Below are positions 34,270 to 43,259 of a DNA stretch of 64,000 bases, piece after piece. A program made the translations under genes and the position numbers. Source of the DNA: Actinotignum urinale DSM 15805. Lineage in GTDB: Bacteria; Actinomycetota; Actinomycetes; Actinomycetales; Actinomycetaceae. Under the pieces are notes generated by a model. That model was not told the origin of the DNA, did not search any database, and saw nothing but the letters and a program-made list of their open reading frames with translations. The DNA lies in the NCBI RefSeq assembly GCF_000420445.1, contig NZ_ATUY01000001.1, forward strand, positions 62,001 through 126,000. Reading direction: 5' to 3'. The number at the start of each line of letters is the position of its first letter. The first letter of the stretch is position 1.

Positions 34270-36213
34270 CTAGTTCATTTCGGTAAATTTCCTATCCCAC
34301 GCCGTGCGCAAGGGGTTGGCATTCGCCAAAAGGGTATCGAATCGATCGTTGGAGATTTCCACAATCTGTCCAAGGGTCACGCGTCGCTCCTGTTCCGTCG
34401 AATTTTCAAGACGTCGCACACCTTCGTCGATCACACTTTGAACGGTATCGGTGGTGCGCAGGTAGGCAACAAACGGCATATCGAAACGCTGCCGGTACTC
34501 TTCGGCAACATTCCTCACAAGCTCACGTTCTTCCTCAGTAGGCTTTGTCAGAGCGTAGGAGCCACCGCCCTGGCTTGTGGAGGAATCTTCTTTGGGCTTG
34601 GTCAACATCACGGTTGCCATATCGGGGTAGTCGTGAATGAGCTCTTCTTTGCGAGCATCGTTGGCCGTCAGCACAGCAACCTGGATGGCTTCACGAAGTG
34701 CGGTCACGTTATCGAAGGGACGTGATTCCCACGCAACTTCCAAGGGCCAGGTCTGATTATTAAACAGTGAACGGAATGTTTCGACGAACTCGCCCTTATC
34801 CATCCTGTTAATCTGCCCGAGGGACACGGCTTTACCCTTGGCGTCGGCAGCCACGTATTCCTTCTGCTTACGCCCGGTGTGGAAGAAGAGAAGATTCAAA
34901 ATAATAGCGGTAATCGCACCGATGGACATACCAGAGGAGACGAAAATTCGTGCCCATGCGGGGAATGCCTGCGCAACTTCCGGACGGAAGGATACGAGCA
35001 TTGCCAAGCCGAGCGCCGTCGTAACAATAACAGCGTTGCGGTTATCGGACATATCCGCCTTGGCAATGGTTTGAAGCCCGACCCACGCAACGTTAGCGAA
35101 CAGCGCAAGAGAGGCACCACCCAAAACAGAAGGAGGAATAGATGCGACGACGGCACCCGCCTTGGGCAAAAGCCCCAAAATAATCATGAACCCGGCGGCG
35201 GCCGTGGCAACCCAGCGTGACTTTACGCCGGTAACACGCACCAACCCAACGTTCTGCGCAAAACACGTGTAGGGGAAGGAATTCATAATGCCACCGAGCG
35301 TGGTCGAGAGGCCATCGGCACGTAGCGCGCGGCTAATATCGTTTTTCTGGATACGTTTCTTCACAATCTCACCTGTTGCGAAAACGTCTCCCGTCGTTTC
35401 CACCATGGTAATAATCATGACGATAATCATGGATATGCAAGCAACAATATTGAACTGGGGAATACCAAAGTAGAAGGGCGTAGTGACACCAAAGTTCGCA
35501 GCCTGGCCAACCTTGTCGAAGTCACTGTGTCCAAGAATCACCGATACTGCGGTTCCGCCAACAAGACCGATAAGCACCGCAATTGTTCCGAGGAATCCTT
35601 TAAAGAAGCGCTGAATGAGGACGATGGCAAGGAGCGTTCCGAAACCATAGGCAAGATCGCGAATCGCCGGGGATTGAGCTTTTTGCGCCAACATTCCGTA
35701 ATAGTTGGTGAAGTCGTTGGCGGATACGGCAAGGAGCGAGGTTCCCATCACCAAGAGCACCGTTCCCGTCACAACGGGCGGGAAGAAGCGGAGGAATTTC
35801 GCAAACACCGGGGCTGCGAAGAAGGTGAAAATACCGGAAACAATGATTGCTCCGTAAATCATGGGTAGCGAAGCAACTCCGCCTTTACCGTTGGTGACGC
35901 CCAGACCGATGGCGATAATCGGCGCAACAGCTGTTGTTGTCACACCTTGGACAATGGGAAGGCGAACACCAACCCATTTCGTCAGACCAGCGGATTGGAT
36001 AATTGTTGCAATACTGCAGGTAAGTAAGTCTGCGTTAATGAGGTGAATTGTTGTTTCCGCATCTAATTTCAACGATTGTGCAATAAGAAGGGGAACAATG
36101 ACCGCTCCAGCATAGAATGCCAGAACATGTTGCAGGCCAAGAACTGTCAAGGCTGCGGGGTTGGGCACTTGGTCCACTGGATGTTTGAATTTAGCCGGTG
36201 CCGCTACGTTCAT
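34270..36213 (-). CDS. NCS2 xanthine/urate permease fused to an OHCU-decarboxylase-like domain
   Basis: Residues 15-460 are an NCS2 nucleobase transporter with about 12-14 membrane segments: GLQHVLAFYAGAVIVP near 26-41, RLPIVQGVT near 84-92, and ETTGDVFATGEI near 283-294 (substrate Glu). Residues 464-625 resemble 2-oxo-4-hydroxy-4-carboxy-5-ureidoimidazoline (OHCU) decarboxylase, the urate-pathway enzyme: PFDNVTALREA, FDMPFVAYLR and LGQIVEISNDR. The position of the catalytic His (HPDL in the family) reads DYPDM (Tyr at 529); Glu (560-562) and Arg 624 seem kept. The domain is cytoplasmic. AGGAG precedes the ATG. Substrate is inferred to be urate or xanthine. Confidence 0.85.
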   Translation of the reverse strand: MNVAAPAKFKHPVDQVPNPAALTVLGLQHVLAFYAGAVIVPLLIAQSLKLDAETTIHLINADLLTCSIATIIQSAGLTKWVGVRLPIVQGVTTTAVAPIIAIGLGVTNGKGGVASLPMIYGAIIVSGIFTFFAAPVFAKFLRFFPPVVTGTVLLVMGTSLLAVSANDFTNYYGMLAQKAQSPAIRDLAYGFGTLLAIVLIQRFFKGFLGTIAVLIGLVGGTAVSVILGHSDFDKVGQAANFGVTTPFYFGIPQFNIVACISMIIVMIITMVETTGDVFATGEIVKKRIQKNDISRALRADGLSTTLGGIMNSFPYTCFAQNVGLVRVTGVKSRWVATAAAGFMIILGLLPKAGAVVASIPPSVLGGASLALFANVAWVGLQTIAKADMSDNRNAVIVTTALGLAMLVSFRPEVAQAFPAWARIFVSSGMSIGAITAIILNLLFFHTGRKQKEYVAADAKGKAVSLGQINRMDKGEFVETFRSLFNNQTWPLEVAWESRPFDNVTALREAIQVAVLTANDARKEELIHDYPDMATVMLTKPKEDSSTSQGGGSYALTKPTEEERELVRNVAEEYRQRFDMPFVAYLRTTDTVQSVIDEGVRRLENSTEQERRVTLGQIVEISNDRFDTLLANANPLRTAWDRKFTEMN

Positions 36214-36240
36214 TAAATCAAGTCTCCTGGTTGTATGGAT

Positions 36241-36278
36241 AAAAAATAAAAAGCCTTCGAATAGAAATTCAAACGCCG
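36241..36278 (-). promoter_or_regulatory. Intrinsic terminator in the permease 5' leader (attenuator)
   Basis: On the minus strand GCGTTTGAAT-TTCT-ATTCGAAGGC forms a stem with one mismatch and is followed by TTTTTATTTTTT. It ends about 12 nt before the AGGAG ribosome binding site and 28 nt before the ATG. A terminator in this place normally serves attenuation, by a riboswitch or protein. No purine riboswitch consensus was recognised upstream. Confidence 0.6.
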
Positions 36279-36676
36279 GAGTTTTTGATTACTTCTATTT
36301 TCGCTCAAGGTAAAAGTTTGTGGCGAGCCAGGTGAGAAAAATTTGGGAATTGAGATACAGAATACCTATTTTTACCTTTCTTGTATCACCTTTTGATATT
36401 TCATGTCCGCTTTTTGAGATTTCCATTTTTATAGTGTTTTTCGACGACGATACCCTTGCTTTCGTTTGCTACGGCACAAGAGGCACGATCGCTTGGCGCG
36501 ACGCAACAGAGGTTGTCGCTCACTTAATAGCTCGGCTAGCAACCCCACCTCATCGCTCACCGCGGCACAACAAAAACTACAGAAAACCTCGTGCGTGACA
36601 TTGAAAAAAGAGGGCGCCGGGGCAATAGGATGCAAAACACAACCCACACCTGAGTGACAGTGAAAGAGGGCATATT
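36279..36676. other. Spacer upstream of the permease leader
   Basis: About 400 bp without a supported gene. Near its end AAAGAGGGC occurs at 36607 and 36663 and again in the terminator that follows, so the guaB1 terminator arm seems partly duplicated. Confidence 0.4.
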
Positions 36677-36714
36677 GAAAAGAGGGCGCCCCCCATAAGG
36701 GGCACCCTCTTTTC
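36677..36714. terminator. 16-bp hairpin terminator of guaB1
   Basis: Arms GAAAAGAGGGCGCCCC / GGGGCACCCTCTTTTC (one wobble) with a 6-nt loop. It works in either direction and ends the minus-strand guaB1 transcript. Confidence 0.8.
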
Positions 36715-36789
36715 AGCCGATCGTAGCCTTAGCTTTCAGAGAAAAGACTTTTCCCTCCGAACCAAAAGCTACACATCACGCATAACGCA

Positions 36790-38253
36790 TTAGCTCCAGC
36801 TCGCCGAGAGCGGACGGCCTTCCTCGTAACCGGAAGGCGATTGAACTCCAACTACGGCTTTATCGTGGAATTCTTCAAGATTTGCAGCACCCGCGTAGGT
36901 CATGGACGAGCGCACACCCGAGGTAATCCAATCTGCTAGATCTTCCACACCGGGACGCTTTGGATCCAAATACATCTTAGATGCGGAAATACCCTCTTCG
37001 AAAAGACTCGCCTTCGCGCGTTCAAAGCTGGAACGATATCGTGTCCGGTACCGAACCGCACGAGCCGACGCCATACCAAAACTTTCCTTGTAAGCACGGC
37101 CTTTTGCGTCGTGCAATACATCTCCCGTAGATTCGTTGGTTCCCGCGAACCAGCTACCCACCATCACGCTACCGGCGCCAGCCGCGAGAGCCAGGGCGAC
37201 ATCGCGCGGATGGCGAATACCGCCATCGGCCCAAATTGCGCCCCCGAGTTCGCGCGCCGCCGCTGCACATTCGAGAACTGCGCTGAACTGCGGGCGCCCT
37301 ACACCTGTTTGCATACGTGTTGTACACATGGCTCCTGGCCCAACGCCTACCTTAATAATATCCGCGCCGGCGTTAAGTAAATCAATCACGCCTTCTCGCG
37401 TAACAATATTTCCGGCAACAATGGGAACTCGACACCCTGTTTTTTCTGCGTATTCATCGCGAACTTTGCTGACCGCCTTAATCACGTCAATCATTCGTTC
37501 CTGATGTCCGTGGGCGGTATCCAAAACAAGCACGTCGGCTTCGGCTTCCAGTAATTGGCGTGCCCTGCCTACAGAATCACCGCTAATTCCAATGGCCACA
37601 GCGATCTTCAAGCGTCCTTTATTATCCAGTGCGGGACGGTAAATAGAGGAACGCAATGCGCCTTTAGGGCTCATAATTCCAATTAATGCGCCATCGGCGT
37701 CGACGGCGACAGCAAAACCTGTTCGGGTTTTTTCTAAAGTAGTGAAAACTTCCTGGGGTGTAGCCTGAGGCGAAACTAAAGTGAAGGAATTCGTCATAAC
37801 TTCATGGCATTGAACGAAACGATCAACCCCATCCGTTTCCCGCTCCCCCACAATTCCGAGTGGCCTGCGCTGATCATCAATCACGAGCACGGCTCCGTGG
37901 GAACGTTTCGTCATGAGATTCATAGCATCCCCCACTGTTGTTGTGGGGTCAACGATAACGGGTGTTTCAAACTGCGTAGGAGCATTTTTCACACGAGCAA
38001 TGGACTGAACCAAAATATCTACAGGAATATCTTGCGGAAGAACCGCTAAACCACCTCGGCGCGCAATGGTTTCCGCCATCCGTCGCCCCGAAATTGCCGT
38101 CATATTCGCCACAACCAGAGGAAGGGGAAGATTCACGCCATCGGTGGAGGTCAAATCGACGTCGAACCGGGATCCGACCGCATTGCGATTCGGTGCCATA
38201 AAGACATCATTGTAGGTTAGTTCGTAAGCTGGTTTTTCTGTTAAAAATCGCAC
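36790..38253 (-). CDS. guaB1: GuaB1-family IMPDH/GMP reductase
   Basis: IMPDH-fold protein of 487 residues with two CBS domains (about 95-205) and the catalytic loop GVGPGAMCTTRMQTGVG (C310). It belongs to the actinobacterial GuaB1 clade (Rv1843c-like), whose mycobacterial member has been shown to be a GMP reductase, so conversion of GMP to IMP is expected. The start is a GTG at 38253 with a weak AAGG upstream. It lies next to the purine permease, which supports a salvage role. Confidence 0.88.
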   Translation of the reverse strand: MRFLTEKPAYELTYNDVFMAPNRNAVGSRFDVDLTSTDGVNLPLPLVVANMTAISGRRMAETIARRGGLAVLPQDIPVDILVQSIARVKNAPTQFETPVIVDPTTTVGDAMNLMTKRSHGAVLVIDDQRRPLGIVGERETDGVDRFVQCHEVMTNSFTLVSPQATPQEVFTTLEKTRTGFAVAVDADGALIGIMSPKGALRSSIYRPALDNKGRLKIAVAIGISGDSVGRARQLLEAEADVLVLDTAHGHQERMIDVIKAVSKVRDEYAEKTGCRVPIVAGNIVTREGVIDLLNAGADIIKVGVGPGAMCTTRMQTGVGRPQFSAVLECAAAARELGGAIWADGGIRHPRDVALALAAGAGSVMVGSWFAGTNESTGDVLHDAKGRAYKESFGMASARAVRYRTRYRSSFERAKASLFEEGISASKMYLDPKRPGVEDLADWITSGVRSSMTYAGAANLEEFHDKAVVGVQSPSGYEEGRPLSASWS

Positions 38254-38437
38254 CCATTAATTCTGCCTTGTTGAGCAAAGAATGTCATCAGGTTTGTGAA
38301 CTTTAATTGATACGTTCTCAGCTTTTCATATCTTTGACGACGAAAACTTATCACTTTTTGTGCCGGGCACCACAAGACATACGCAACACACAATTCAAAA
38401 CTATTCACACTATCCACATTCAGCTCACATTTTTGTG

Positions 38438-38464
38438 TTGACGGTCACAATAATCCTGTAAAAT
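38438..38464 (+). promoter_or_regulatory. Candidate promoter of the 298-residue membrane protein
   Basis: TTGACG (38438-38443) and TAAAAT (38459-38464) are 15 bp apart, slightly short. The start codon is 30 nt further on. Confidence 0.45.
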
Positions 38465-38493
38465 CATGCTGTACATGATTGAGGGAGAATACT

Positions 38494-39390
38494 ATGCCAG
38501 CCAATCCGAAACCCAATCCTCACCCAACACATACCTCACAACGCAAGGCGACAACAAAACGATGGCTTGTCGTCGCTATTATTCTTGCTCTCGTTGTAGC
38601 TTTCGGAATCGGTGGATACTTCGGATACAACGCTCTAACGAAAAAGAAGACTGACACGCCGATTTCTCCTCAAGCAAACCTCGCGAACGGCATAGAGAAA
38701 GCGTGGGAAAAGCCTGCTGAAATACATGTTCCTCACCTCATCGCCACCGGTATGTCCCCGCACGCTCTGGTCTTAAACAGCTCCCCAACAGACACACGTT
38801 ACGCAATTATTGCTAACACCAAAGGCTCATCTCTAGCAATCATTGTGGACGATGAAGGCAAGGAAGTAGGAGATTCTATCGAACTTCCTGAGTGCGATTT
38901 AAACCCTGAATTAGGTGGCCGCATTTACACAGTCGATAACGGCAAAGTCGTTTGCAACACCCCAGAACTCGACCGCAAAGATATACGTTCTCAGAGTTCT
39001 GCATCACCATCAAAGAAAAACTCTGGAAGTTCTGAAACGAGCACAGACAACACCGCAACACCCTCTCCAGATTCGCAAAAACGTGATTCGAGAACCCCCT
39101 ACCCTTATACTTTCCGAGAACAACTTTATGCAGATGACTCTGTTGTTATCGGCGTAACTCCCAAACGTTTTGGGGCACGAAGCATAGAAGCCTACAGCCC
39201 GGGAGAAAACCCCAAATTCCTGTGGAAAGAAAACTTCGATGTTCCAAGTAACGTTACTGTTTTCAAAGATGGCGTGCTCGTCGTATCTGAACGATTGGAT
39301 CAGATACTCAACTTCCAGGTCTATAAACCACGTAAGGAACCCCTAGCGGAAAATATGATCCCGAGCACCCGTGGGCAACACACCTGGTGA
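38494..39390 (+). CDS. Membrane-anchored extracytoplasmic protein, unknown family
   Basis: 298 residues from ATG 38494 (GAGGGAG 6 nt upstream). A Pro/Lys-rich cytoplasmic tail (1-22) and one membrane helix (about 23-44) are followed by a large outer domain. That domain has beta-rich segments (TRYAIIANTKGSSLAIIVDDEGKEVG; DSVVIGVTPKRF; VTVFKDGVLVVSE) reminiscent of beta-propeller or PQQ-like blades, interrupted by a Ser/Thr/Asn linker (about 164-200). Two Cys (CDLNPE, VVCNTP) may form a disulfide. It is divergent from guaB1. No function assigned. Confidence 0.65.
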   Translation: MPANPKPNPHPTHTSQRKATTKRWLVVAIILALVVAFGIGGYFGYNALTKKKTDTPISPQANLANGIEKAWEKPAEIHVPHLIATGMSPHALVLNSSPTDTRYAIIANTKGSSLAIIVDDEGKEVGDSIELPECDLNPELGGRIYTVDNGKVVCNTPELDRKDIRSQSSASPSKKNSGSSETSTDNTATPSPDSQKRDSRTPYPYTFREQLYADDSVVIGVTPKRFGARSIEAYSPGENPKFLWKENFDVPSNVTVFKDGVLVVSERLDQILNFQVYKPRKEPLAENMIPSTRGQHTW

Positions 39391-39574
39391 GCGGACGAGA
39401 ATCTCCCGCTATTGAAATAAATGAGAGAGTCATAAAGTATGGATTCGGATCCTTAGATTACATTCTAGAATTCAGAACAAGGAACAACACACCCTACCTC
39501 GAAAGAAAAGATAACAATTTTAAGGGCGAGAACCACGCTCCCTAATATAAACAGCGCACGTCCTCGTCTTTTAA

Positions 39575-39716
39575 GTAACACAGTCCCTAACACGGGGCGG
39601 TAACACAGGGTGGCGCCACAACACAGGACTCCACAACACAGGACGGTAACACACGGTGGCACCATAATCCAGGACGGTAACACAGGACGCCACAACACAG
39701 GGGCGTCGTAACACTC
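39575..39716. repeat. Degenerate ACACAGGACGG(T)-type repeats
   Basis: Seven or eight units of roughly AACACAGGACGGT(A)/CCAC(A) run between the two genes. The reading frames through them are repeat artefacts. 39391-39574 has no feature I can support. Confidence 0.7.
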
Positions 39717-39729
39717 TACAAGATAGGTT

Positions 39730-40227
39730 TTAGGATGCCTTATTAACTTCTTTGTTCCAATCCTGGACATCCTTGCGGTTCGCAACCGTTAATGTGGGGC
39801 CACGCTTTTCTTTAATTGACATCACCACATAGTTAGTACCGAAATATTCCGCTCCACCTATGCCGTTTGCGTCTTCCATAGCGCGTTTCGCGGTTTTTTC
39901 ATCGGCACCAAGAAGTTTGATAATGCATTGGGCGTCATTTTTCGTGAGCATCATTTTCCCTTCACGTTTCTCACCCACGACAATTCGCATTGCCTCGCCT
40001 TTTCCGAGAGGTTCAATGGTGATGGGCTGGCTACTGTCCCCTATAGTTTTTTCGACACCACAGCCTGTAGCGGCACGATAAAATTCGCTTTTCCCGGGCA
40101 TCTTCTCCGCGCTGGGCATGCTCGGATTGCTAGGGCGCGCCTCAAGCGGATCCTTTTGTGATGAACACGCCCCCAATAATGAAACCCCGAACAACACGGA
40201 CATTACTGCGCCCATGTATTTTTTCAT
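39730..40227 (-). CDS. Lipoprotein, unknown family
   Basis: 165 residues from ATG 40227. MKKYMGAVMSVLFGVSLLGAC is a lipoprotein signal with Cys 21. The mature part has two further Cys (TGCGVEKT, AQCIIKLLG) and a Met/Lys-rich C-terminus. It does not share the TCxxY motif of the 32-34 kb lipoproteins. It lies downstream of the coiled-coil gene on the same strand. Function unknown. Confidence 0.75.
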   Translation of the reverse strand: MKKYMGAVMSVLFGVSLLGACSSQKDPLEARPSNPSMPSAEKMPGKSEFYRAATGCGVEKTIGDSSQPITIEPLGKGEAMRIVVGEKREGKMMLTKNDAQCIIKLLGADEKTAKRAMEDANGIGGAEYFGTNYVVMSIKEKRGPTLTVANRKDVQDWNKEVNKAS

Positions 40228-40314
40228 GACAACCTCGTTTTCCGTTCCCCAAAACTGTTCACTCGTTTGACGCAACTTTTCAGTCTTGGAATATATTTTT
40301 AGGTTTGAGCACCG

Positions 40315-41076
40315 CTAATCGGTCTCCCGTAGAGCCTCCAGCTCCTCAAAATCAACGGGGACAATAATGCAGTCGTAATCTTCAGACAAATACACCTCAT
40401 CCTCACCCTTATTTTTCACCAGCGCGACTTCCACCGGGGATAGATGAATGCCACCCGTCGTCGAACCATTGGGCGTTAATGCCATAACGGCATAATGTCC
40501 ACGATTAGCTGCTCGTTCATAGAGTCCAACGAGTTTGCTATCAAGATTCGTGGCCACCGCATCACGTTGTTTCTTCAGCTCCGCAATCTGGGCGTCGCTT
40601 TGCGCAACCACATCCTCAAGCTCACTTTTCACGCGAAGCATTGAGGCGGTAAGCTCTTCAAACTGCACACCGAGTGCCCTCACATTTTCCTCAGAAGCCT
40701 CAACTTCTTCGAGTGCCTCAAACTCTACGGTGGAAAGCTCCTCAAGTTGAGCGCGCAACGTCGCCATTTCCTCTTCCAGGGTAAGCAAATCGCGAGAAGT
40801 CAAACCAACCCCGGCATTATATTTTGCTTCCTTATCCGCAACCTGCAACTGGACAGTTTCCGCCTCATTTTCCGCTTTTCTTAAGGCACGTGCCGCATTG
40901 TGCGCGCGTTCGCTACCTAAACGCTGATCACGGGAACACGCAGCAATTGCATTGACCAGTGCGCCGAGCTCCTTGCGAAGAGGATGCTGTTCATTATTTT
41001 TCCGTAACCGATTAATGTGAGAATCTAGCGCGGCAATGCGCAATAACTGAACCTGATCTGCATGTGGTGCTTTCAT
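40315..41076 (-). CDS. Coiled-coil protein, Rv2229c-like, with degenerate zinc ribbon
   Basis: 253 residues. Residues 1-180 form a long antiparallel coiled coil starting with the family motif LLRIAALDSHINRL. In related proteins the C-terminus is a C4 zinc ribbon; here residues 195-253 keep its length (YAVMALTPNGSTTGGIHLSP ... DCIIVPVDF) but only one Cys, so zinc binding is not possible. ATG 41076 starts the family match; the open frame upstream is not similar. It lies downstream of the Nif3 gene as in mycobacteria. Role unknown; possibly RNA or nucleotide related. Confidence 0.8.
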   Translation of the reverse strand: MKAPHADQVQLLRIAALDSHINRLRKNNEQHPLRKELGALVNAIAACSRDQRLGSERAHNAARALRKAENEAETVQLQVADKEAKYNAGVGLTSRDLLTLEEEMATLRAQLEELSTVEFEALEEVEASEENVRALGVQFEELTASMLRVKSELEDVVAQSDAQIAELKKQRDAVATNLDSKLVGLYERAANRGHYAVMALTPNGSTTGGIHLSPVEVALVKNKGEDEVYLSEDYDCIIVPVDFEELEALRETD

Positions 41077-41334
41077 ACGAACAACTTTACAGAAAAATAA
41101 ACACGACCCCACATATTTCCCACCGTGTACGACGGAAAAGCCTTCTTTCCGCACCAACACCATCTGATCTTTACGCCCCACCATATACGACGGAAACACG
41201 TCAACAGTTAAGAAAAGGCATGGCACAAAGAAAAGTTATTTCACACGCAAGGCATACGGGACATGAAGCACGCGGGCGTTTTGGGAAACACTTTCGTCAA
41301 TGTGTTGCACGTAGTAATACGCTAGCGGAGCTTT

Positions 41335-42123
41335 TTATCCACGGACAGCAATATTCCACGCATCTGTTGAGAGAGTGGAAATATATGTGTCGAGTTCGGG
41401 CAGTTCTCCAAGGAGGCGTTCTTCCATAACCTTCAAAAGTGGCCATTCGCTAGCAAAATGTGTGGCGCAAATCAGCGCGCATCCCCCACCCCAGATGTGA
41501 TCCGTTGCTGGATGGTGGCGTAAATCCGCGGTAAAGTAAGCATCCGCGCCACTCGCGTTGGCTGAAGCAAGGAAAGAATCCCCACTTCCCGAGGAAATTG
41601 CGAGGCGTGTAATGAGCTGGTCGGGATTCCCGGAAGCCAAAAGACCTGCGGGGACTTTCGGTAGCCCATCCGCAAATTTTTCGACGAGAGCCTTCAGGGG
41701 CATGGGCTCACGTAAGGTCCCCACGCCGCCAATGCCACTTTCTTCATCGAGGGGGCGTTCAACATCCATGCCAACAATATCGGCAAGCGCTTTCGTAGAG
41801 GCCAGGACATCGGCGTTCGTGTGGGCGCTAAACAGGGCAAGCTGAGCGCGAATTGCTCGTGTAACCCAGGAACCCTTTGGTGTTGTTGCCGCAACTGTGG
41901 AAGTTCCTCGTAAATACAGCGGGTGGTGAGTGATCAACATATCTGCACCGCGCTCCAGTGCTTCATTGACAGTGGTTTCACAAGGATCCACTGCGAAGGC
42001 AACCTTGTGTACTGGATCTTCAGGAGCCCCTGCAATTAAACCAACCCTATCCCAAGGTTCGGCTAGAGAAGGAGGAAAAAGTTTATCGAGGATGGCACAA
42101 ACGCTCTCAACTGTGTACGTCAT
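41335..42123 (-). CDS. Nif3/DUF34 family metal-binding protein
   Basis: 262 residues. PWDRVGLIAG near 23-32, ITHHPLYLRG near 64-73, the SAHTNADV segment near 99-106 and the C-terminal ATHFASEWP (His and Glu ligands) are the dimetal site of the Nif3 family. The family is often annotated GTP cyclohydrolase I type 2, but the true activity is uncertain. It precedes the coiled-coil gene as in Rv2230c-Rv2229c. Confidence 0.9.
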   Translation of the reverse strand: MTYTVESVCAILDKLFPPSLAEPWDRVGLIAGAPEDPVHKVAFAVDPCETTVNEALERGADMLITHHPLYLRGTSTVAATTPKGSWVTRAIRAQLALFSAHTNADVLASTKALADIVGMDVERPLDEESGIGGVGTLREPMPLKALVEKFADGLPKVPAGLLASGNPDQLITRLAISSGSGDSFLASANASGADAYFTADLRHHPATDHIWGGGCALICATHFASEWPLLKVMEERLLGELPELDTYISTLSTDAWNIAVRG

Positions 42124-42135
42124 GCTTTAACCGTA
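42124..42135 (-). promoter_or_regulatory. Leaderless-type -10 element of the Nif3 gene
   Basis: TACGGT (42135-42130) lies 6 nt before ATG 42123. The hexamer is a weak match. Confidence 0.3.
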
Positions 42136-42248
42136 CACGAGCAAGCAGAATCTGTCCCACGTAAGCTGTGTTACTTATGCGTTCACTAAGTACTAGGTGC
42201 GCTATAGGCGTGCTGTGCGTGTATTTTTACTGCGCATGTAGTGATCGT

Positions 42249-42346
42249 TGTGTACTAAGCACTAATTGTGTACTAAGCGTCCATTGTGTTCAACGTGCGC
42301 AGTGTGCTCTATACGCCCATTGTGCTTAACGTGCGCAGTGTATTCT
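42249..42346. repeat. Degenerate repeats between the Nif3 gene and tRNA-Val
   Basis: Two 30-bp units with the core AACGTGCGCAGTGT (42281-42310, 42317-42346; four mismatches) follow two TTGTGTACTAAGC units (42248, 42266). No gene is seen. Confidence 0.7.
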
Positions 42347-42380
42347 ACGTGCGCACAAGATTTAAAAATTTTGGGCATAC

Positions 42381-42457
42381 TGGTGGGCCCGACCGGATTC
42401 GAACCGATGACACCCTGGGTGTAAACCAGGTGCTCTGACCAACTGAGCTACGAGCCC
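42381..42457 (-). tRNA. tRNA-Val (UAC)
   Basis: The minus strand folds into a full cloverleaf beginning GGGCTCG and ending CGGGCCCA plus an encoded CCA. The anticodon loop is TTTACAC, giving anticodon UAC for Val. This is the only tRNA in the window with an encoded CCA. Confidence 0.95.
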
Positions 42458-42571
42458 ACGTAGGAGCTTACACAACAAATGGGATATTCCCAAATTGTTA
42501 GCGGGAATGAGAGTCAGCTCACCGAACTTCGTCGTAAAAAACTAAAACAACTCACCGCATCAACGCGACAA

Positions 42572-42970
42572 CTAGCGTCGCGAACCGAGGTTAGTGAGCC
42601 GTACACCCGTCCACTCTTTGGAAATCGCCTGTGATGTTGTGGGTTGCATCCCGGCGGTTTCCGCAGCCTCTTCAACGAGACTTAGGCTTACTGAATTTTG
42701 TTGACGCATGGAGGGAATAAGTAGCCAGCACAAAGCCTGTCCACCATCAAGATTAGCTTTCACATCGAGGAGAAGATCGGCTAGATCATCGGCATCGCCG
42801 TCATCATCGCGCCACCAAGCAATAGCACCATCCACAACATCAGGATAGTCCTCATCAGCGAGTTCAGAACCAATTTCATCTTCAAGTGCATCACGTACAT
42901 CGAAGGCTACGTCCTCGTCGTAACCAAATTCTTGGATGACGTTTCCCTTGTGGAAACCAAACAGAGTCAT
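42572..42970 (-). CDS. DUF3052 family protein
   Basis: 132 residues. It matches the actinobacterial DUF3052 pattern: GFHKGNVIQEFGYDEDV (5-21), AIAWWRDDDGDADDLADLL near 50-68, and EAAETAGMQPTTS near 104-116. It is soluble and acidic, of unknown function, and lies next to aceE as in mycobacteria. I chose ATG 42970; the frame is open 23 codons further but that part is unlike the family. Both starts lack a strong ribosome binding site. Confidence 0.85.
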   Translation of the reverse strand: MTLFGFHKGNVIQEFGYDEDVAFDVRDALEDEIGSELADEDYPDVVDGAIAWWRDDDGDADDLADLLLDVKANLDGGQALCWLLIPSMRQQNSVSLSLVEEAAETAGMQPTTSQAISKEWTGVRLTNLGSRR

Positions 42971-43259
42971 GCTTAAAGCACACAATAAAACCTCGATTTT
43001 TGCAAGCTGAGTCCATATTTCGACGTAGATATTTTTCATTTTTAAGACACGAAAATCTGAACTTAATCAGAATCATTCAAGGAAAAGGCGAGATATCAAG
43101 CGTGATGGAAACCCGCGTCACACGCCTATAACCAAGGTCTCAACCGGATAGCGAAATTCTCCTAAACCTCGGGGCAAAGTTGTAAACTGGAATTACTTAT
43201 GTAGCGCCACTCACAAGTGCGCCTTGTAAGCGTTTTTTGAGATAAAACAAGGGGATGAA

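Noticed and set aside
39465-39785. Cys/Val-rich 106-codon frame on the minus strand
   Set aside because: It is a translation of the degenerate ACACAGGACGG repeats and overlaps the start of a real gene's 3' part.
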